DNA of 21,061 nucleotides from Pelagophyceae sp. CCMP2097 (lineage: Eukaryota > Sar > Pelagophyceae): assembly GCA_026770575.1 (NCBI GenBank), contig MU657218.1, positions 307,546 to 328,606 on the forward strand, written 5' to 3'. Below, piece by piece: positions 18,210 through 21,061 of the stretch. Positions within the stretch are counted from its first letter, which is position 1. Every line of letters starts with the position of its first letter. A model generated the notes under the pieces. The model worked only from the letters and a program-made list of their open reading frames with translations, was not told the DNA's origin and did no database searches. A program made the translations under genes and the position numbers.

Positions 18210-18300
18210 GCCGGACGCGTCTCCTGGCCGCTCCCCCATGTACGAGGACGACAAAGCTTTTTAAGCTGCGAGCCTCCGCGCGTCCCGGCCGCGCCCCCAC
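18176..18300. repeat. Imperfect duplication of the glycosyltransferase 3' end
   Basis: 18176-18239 and 18240-18300 are imperfect direct copies beginning GTACGAGGACG. The first copy holds the last codons and stop of the glycosyltransferase (TACGAGGACGGCAAGGCTTC); the second is a decayed copy in the 3' flank with its own in-frame stop. 18301-18707, beyond it, shows no supported gene. Confidence 0.75.
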
Positions 18301-18707
18301 GATATACATATGTAAACCCTCAATGCGTCACACGGCTCCCGCGCCGCGGCTGGGCCCCGGCGAGCTGCTGTCGGGCTGCGGTCGGAGATTGAGATCTTAG
18401 TAAGTTATTGTTCCTCAAAGGCAGGTGAAAGGAGCCGCGCTCAAAGCCCCGCGGCCGTTCGGCCACGAGGGCTCGAAAAGCGGCCGGGCCGGCTTGCTTG
18501 GGCCGGGGCGCGGGCGCCGCCTGGTGCGAGCGCGCGCGCAAAGGGGCACGCAGCGTCTACTTGGCACGCTCGTCCTTGCGCGTCGCGCCGTCCGCCGGCG
18601 CAGTCGGCACGTAGCCAGACCTAGGCGGACGAGTGCGGCGCCCCTTGCAAGAGGGTGCCTTTTCGGTCTTGACTGTTTTGGGCCCCGTGCAAGACGTTTC
18701 GGGTTTT

Positions 18708-20723
18708 CTAACGACAAAGACACGGCCCAACGGACGGCAAATCATCTTTAAAGGGGTAGTCCGGGTGCATGGCCGTCTCCGGCCAGAGCAGGTGGCGCCA
18801 GCCGACATTCATGCCGTCGAAGATGGCCATGTCCTGTAGGGAATAATACTCTAGGAAATACTCTAGGAAATACTCAACGAAGCGCCCTAGCCCAAGCGCC
18901 CGCCACTTACAGCCGGCGTGAGCTCAAAGTCGAAGAACTGGATGTTGGCGGAAATGCGCGCCGGCGTGACGGACTTGGCGACGGTGCAGACCTATTTTTT
19001 GCAGTCGGATCCGATAGATTTTCAATACGAAACGTTTTCAATACGAAACGTTTGCAGTACAAGTGTATTGTGTTTCGATACGAGTCTGGTCCAAGGCGTT
19101 GCATGCACCCGTCGTGGGCGGGCGCGATGCACCATCGCGTGGGTGCGACCGCAGGGGCCTCGAGGTCGGCGCCTCTCTCAGCAACCACCTCTCAGCAACC
19201 TCAACTTTCAGAAACCAAGACGCCGCCACCGACGTCGCGCTGGAAGTGCCAGCGGAGCACGACTTGCGCCTATCGGGGGCGCGGTCGGGCGGCGATGGAG
19301 CCTGTCTTTTGCGAGGGCCTCTGCTTTTGCGTCTCGAGGCCGCGCCCTCTAATTGCCGTCACGGTTTGCAAGGCGTCAGCATCACGCCACGCCTGCACGA
19401 CGCCGCGTCCGACGGCCGACTTCTTGAGCCGCTTTGCGACCTTCAAGATGGCCGGGTGCTCCAGCAGCTCGTGGCCCCCTGCCGGCGGGCCGGACGTCAA
19501 CGAGCCAGTCTTGGCCCAGGGCCGGTCCGCCGACCCGAGGGGCGAGTACGCCTGGAAGGCGATGCCCTCGGACTTGCAGTAGTCGACGAGGTCCTTTTGC
19601 TGCAGGAACCTAGCCGTTTGACGGTTCGGGTTTCCCGATGACCGTTGGACGCTTCGGGGTTTCCGGATTTTAGATTTCCCGGGGTTGCTCGCGTTTCCCG
19701 GGCGCGGCCTCGCACGCGTGGCACTCGTTTTGCAGCGTCGCCGGCTTGTGCAGCGTCGCGCAGGCGACGACCTAGGGCAGCGGAGTACCGCTTTGAAAAG
19801 ACGGCATCAGGAAGGGCCCCACCCGGGGTGGATCATCAGACGCGCCTCGGCCACCTGCTTCTTGTTGAAATTCGACAGGCCGATGGCTTTACAAAGCTTC
19901 TCCTCGACGAGCTGCTCCATCACATGCCACGTCTCCACAAAGTGCGAGTCATTATCGGAGCAGTACATGCCATTTTCTTCAAGAGGGAACATCGAACCCT
20001 TTTCCTTGGGCGCCGGGAAGGCCCCGTGTTCATCTAAAGCCGCCGCCAGGCCGGAGGACGGGCAGGCCATGGGCCAGTGGATGACGAAATTGTCAACGTA
20101 GTCAATCTGCAAATCCTTCAGAGTCGCGGCGAGGTCGAGGCGGACGTGGTCCGGCTTGTGATTCGAGTTCCACAGCTTGGCCTGAAAGTCCAATCAGATT
20201 TGCCTACGCTTACACGGAAACGCACCTGGATGAACAGGTCCTCCCGCGTCACGACGCCCTCGGCGAACAGCTTAGTAAGCGTCTCACCAATCTCCTTTTC
20301 GTTGCCGTAGTCGTTGGCGCAGTCGATGAGGCGGTAGCCGGCCTGCGCGGGTTTTGTCGAGCCCGCCGATCGAACAAGGCCTTTTGCCCGCCACGAGGGC
20401 GCCGCCACGAGGGCGCCGCCGAGGCCTCTGAGGCGCGACCATCCCCGAGGCAGTCGCCCCGCGGCAGTCGCGCTACCCGCAACAGTAGCCCGCGGCAGTG
20501 CCCCCCGGCGGTGGTAGCCTCCGCGCTCAAGGGAACGCACTCGGATCGCGGCCTCGACGGCTGCACCCGTCTTGCCGACTTCGGACTTCCACGTGCCCAG
20601 CCCAAACACCGGCATCGACACGCCCTCAGCGTTCGCCAGCGCCACGCGCGGCGCCGCCTCCGTTGCCGGCGGCGCCGCGGCGTCGGCGGCCGCCTTTTGG
20701 CGCTTCGACGCGCGGGGAGGCAT
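18708..20723 (-). CDS. Aldo-keto reductase, eight exons
   Basis: NAD(P)H-dependent carbonyl/aldose reductase. Minus-strand exons: 20723-20541, 20342-20226, 20181-about 19823, 19771-19716, 19609-19399, 19269-19234, 18991-18911, 18833-18708; about 388 residues, longer than the usual 320 because of a Lys/Ala-rich N-terminus (MPPRASKRQKAAADAAAPPA). The catalytic set is complete: Asp68 and Tyr73 in YRLIDCANDYGNE, Lys102 in AKLWNS, His135 in FVIHWP. Other family marks are GLSNFN, LQNECHAFLQQKDLVDYCKS, FQAYSPLGS, AQVVLRWHFQRD, and KSVTPARISAN, the cofactor 2'-phosphate region. All junctions keep phase except exon 3 to 4, where the only GT donor (19822) is in the wrong phase. That join is unresolved: an insertion of sequence, a non-canonical donor or a mutation. 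Substrate not predictable. Confidence 0.88.
19021..19057. repeat. 16-18 bp tandem repeat in an AKR intron
   Basis: TTTTCAATACGAAACG is present twice in tandem, followed by a partial unit, inside the 242-nt intron between AKR exons 6 and 7. Confidence 0.7.
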
Positions 20724-20829
20724 GACGGACGAGTGGTGGCGAGTTGACTCGGAATCGGCGCGTTTCCGTGAGAAGCGGGATTTGAAAGAAGCGTGATTCG
20801 GCGAGCGTGGGTGGCGCCTACAATTGTTG

Positions 20830-20892
20830 AGGACCCGAAGGGTCCTTGCCGTTTATTCAACGTCAGTTTACGGCAAGGGCCCTTCGGGTCCT
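20830..20892. repeat. 22-bp hairpin upstream of the aldo-keto reductase
   Basis: 20830-20851 (AGGACCCGAAGGGTCCTTGC plus CG) pairs with 20871-20892 with a single mismatch around a 19-nt loop. Each arm contains a smaller palindrome (GGACCC-GAA-GGGTCC). It lies about 107 bp 5' of the reductase start codon and could equally be a dispersed hairpin repeat, a terminator for a plus-strand neighbour, or a regulatory fold. Confidence 0.7.
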
Positions 20893-20920
20893 TTGATTGA
20901 AGGATTACCAGGGGCAATTA

Positions 20921-20952
<32 letters not shown>

Positions 20953-20974
20953 CAGGTTTGTCTGTCTGTCTGTC
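20921..20974. repeat. TGTC tetranucleotide microsatellite
   Basis: Eight TGTC units at 20921-20952, interrupted by CAGGT, then about four more units to 20974. The last 87 bp of the window show no gene. Confidence 0.95.
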
Positions 20975-21061
20975 GCCCAGCAAATCCGAGGTTCCACCTT
21001 TGGGAAGAAAAAGGCAGCAACTCGGCCGATTTAGCGATTGGTGGTTGATGCGATTGCTAAA

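Noticed and set aside
20498..20796. Plus frames opposite AKR exon 1
   Set aside because: Shadows of a well-supported exon with family motifs on the minus strand.

Overview
This window looks like nuclear DNA from a GC-rich, intron-bearing photosynthetic eukaryote. My best guess is a stramenopile microalga of the pelagophyte type. That placement is inferred from three things: short GT-AG introns that frame-join perfectly, many with the unusual donor GTGCGT; hydrophobic leaders followed by Arg/Ala-rich transit-like stretches on three consecutive genes (secondary-plastid style); and a mixture of algal gene types. No rRNA, tRNA or CRISPR array is visible. All exon models below were built by hand from reading-frame continuity, splice dinucleotides and family motifs.

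Layout. 1-1480 is a degenerate GC-rich minisatellite (core GGCGCAGCCGCC) interrupted by a CCCGGA-rich block with a perfect 43-bp tandem duplication. 1715-2345 is a complete non-autonomous DNA transposon (13-bp perfect terminal inverted repeats, 8-bp target duplication) that keeps a 3' coding remnant. 2474-3178 is a repeat graveyard (72-bp tandem units with a GGCCCC-TGC-GGGGCC hairpin; a second inverted-repeat family GGTCAATTTAAGAACC). 3163-4731 (-) is an L-xylulose-reductase-like short-chain dehydrogenase. 5075-5376 is a 151-bp tandem duplication, each copy holding a large palindrome. 5380-7053 (-) may be the remains of a piggyBac-like transposase gene. 7141-8933 (+) is a decayed P-loop sulfotransferase-like gene.

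The densest and best part is 9274-13492. It holds a small membrane protein (-), divergently paired 58 bp from a fused S1 / GGQ release-factor-type protein (+), then an HNH nuclease (+), then a four-exon small protein with a twin-arginine thylakoid-lumen-type leader (+). The three plus-strand genes all carry presequences pointing to the plastid, so translation rescue, DNA metabolism and the lumen may be served by neighbouring genes; this is not an operon. 14110-15658 (+) is a KCTD-type BTB plus kelch-repeat protein. 15899-16336 (+) is a tentative small membrane protein whose model needs a 17-nt intron. 16613-18209 (+) is a type II membrane glycosyltransferase. 18708-20723 (-) is an eight-exon aldo-keto reductase with all catalytic residues. 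The right end has a 22-bp hairpin and a TGTC microsatellite.
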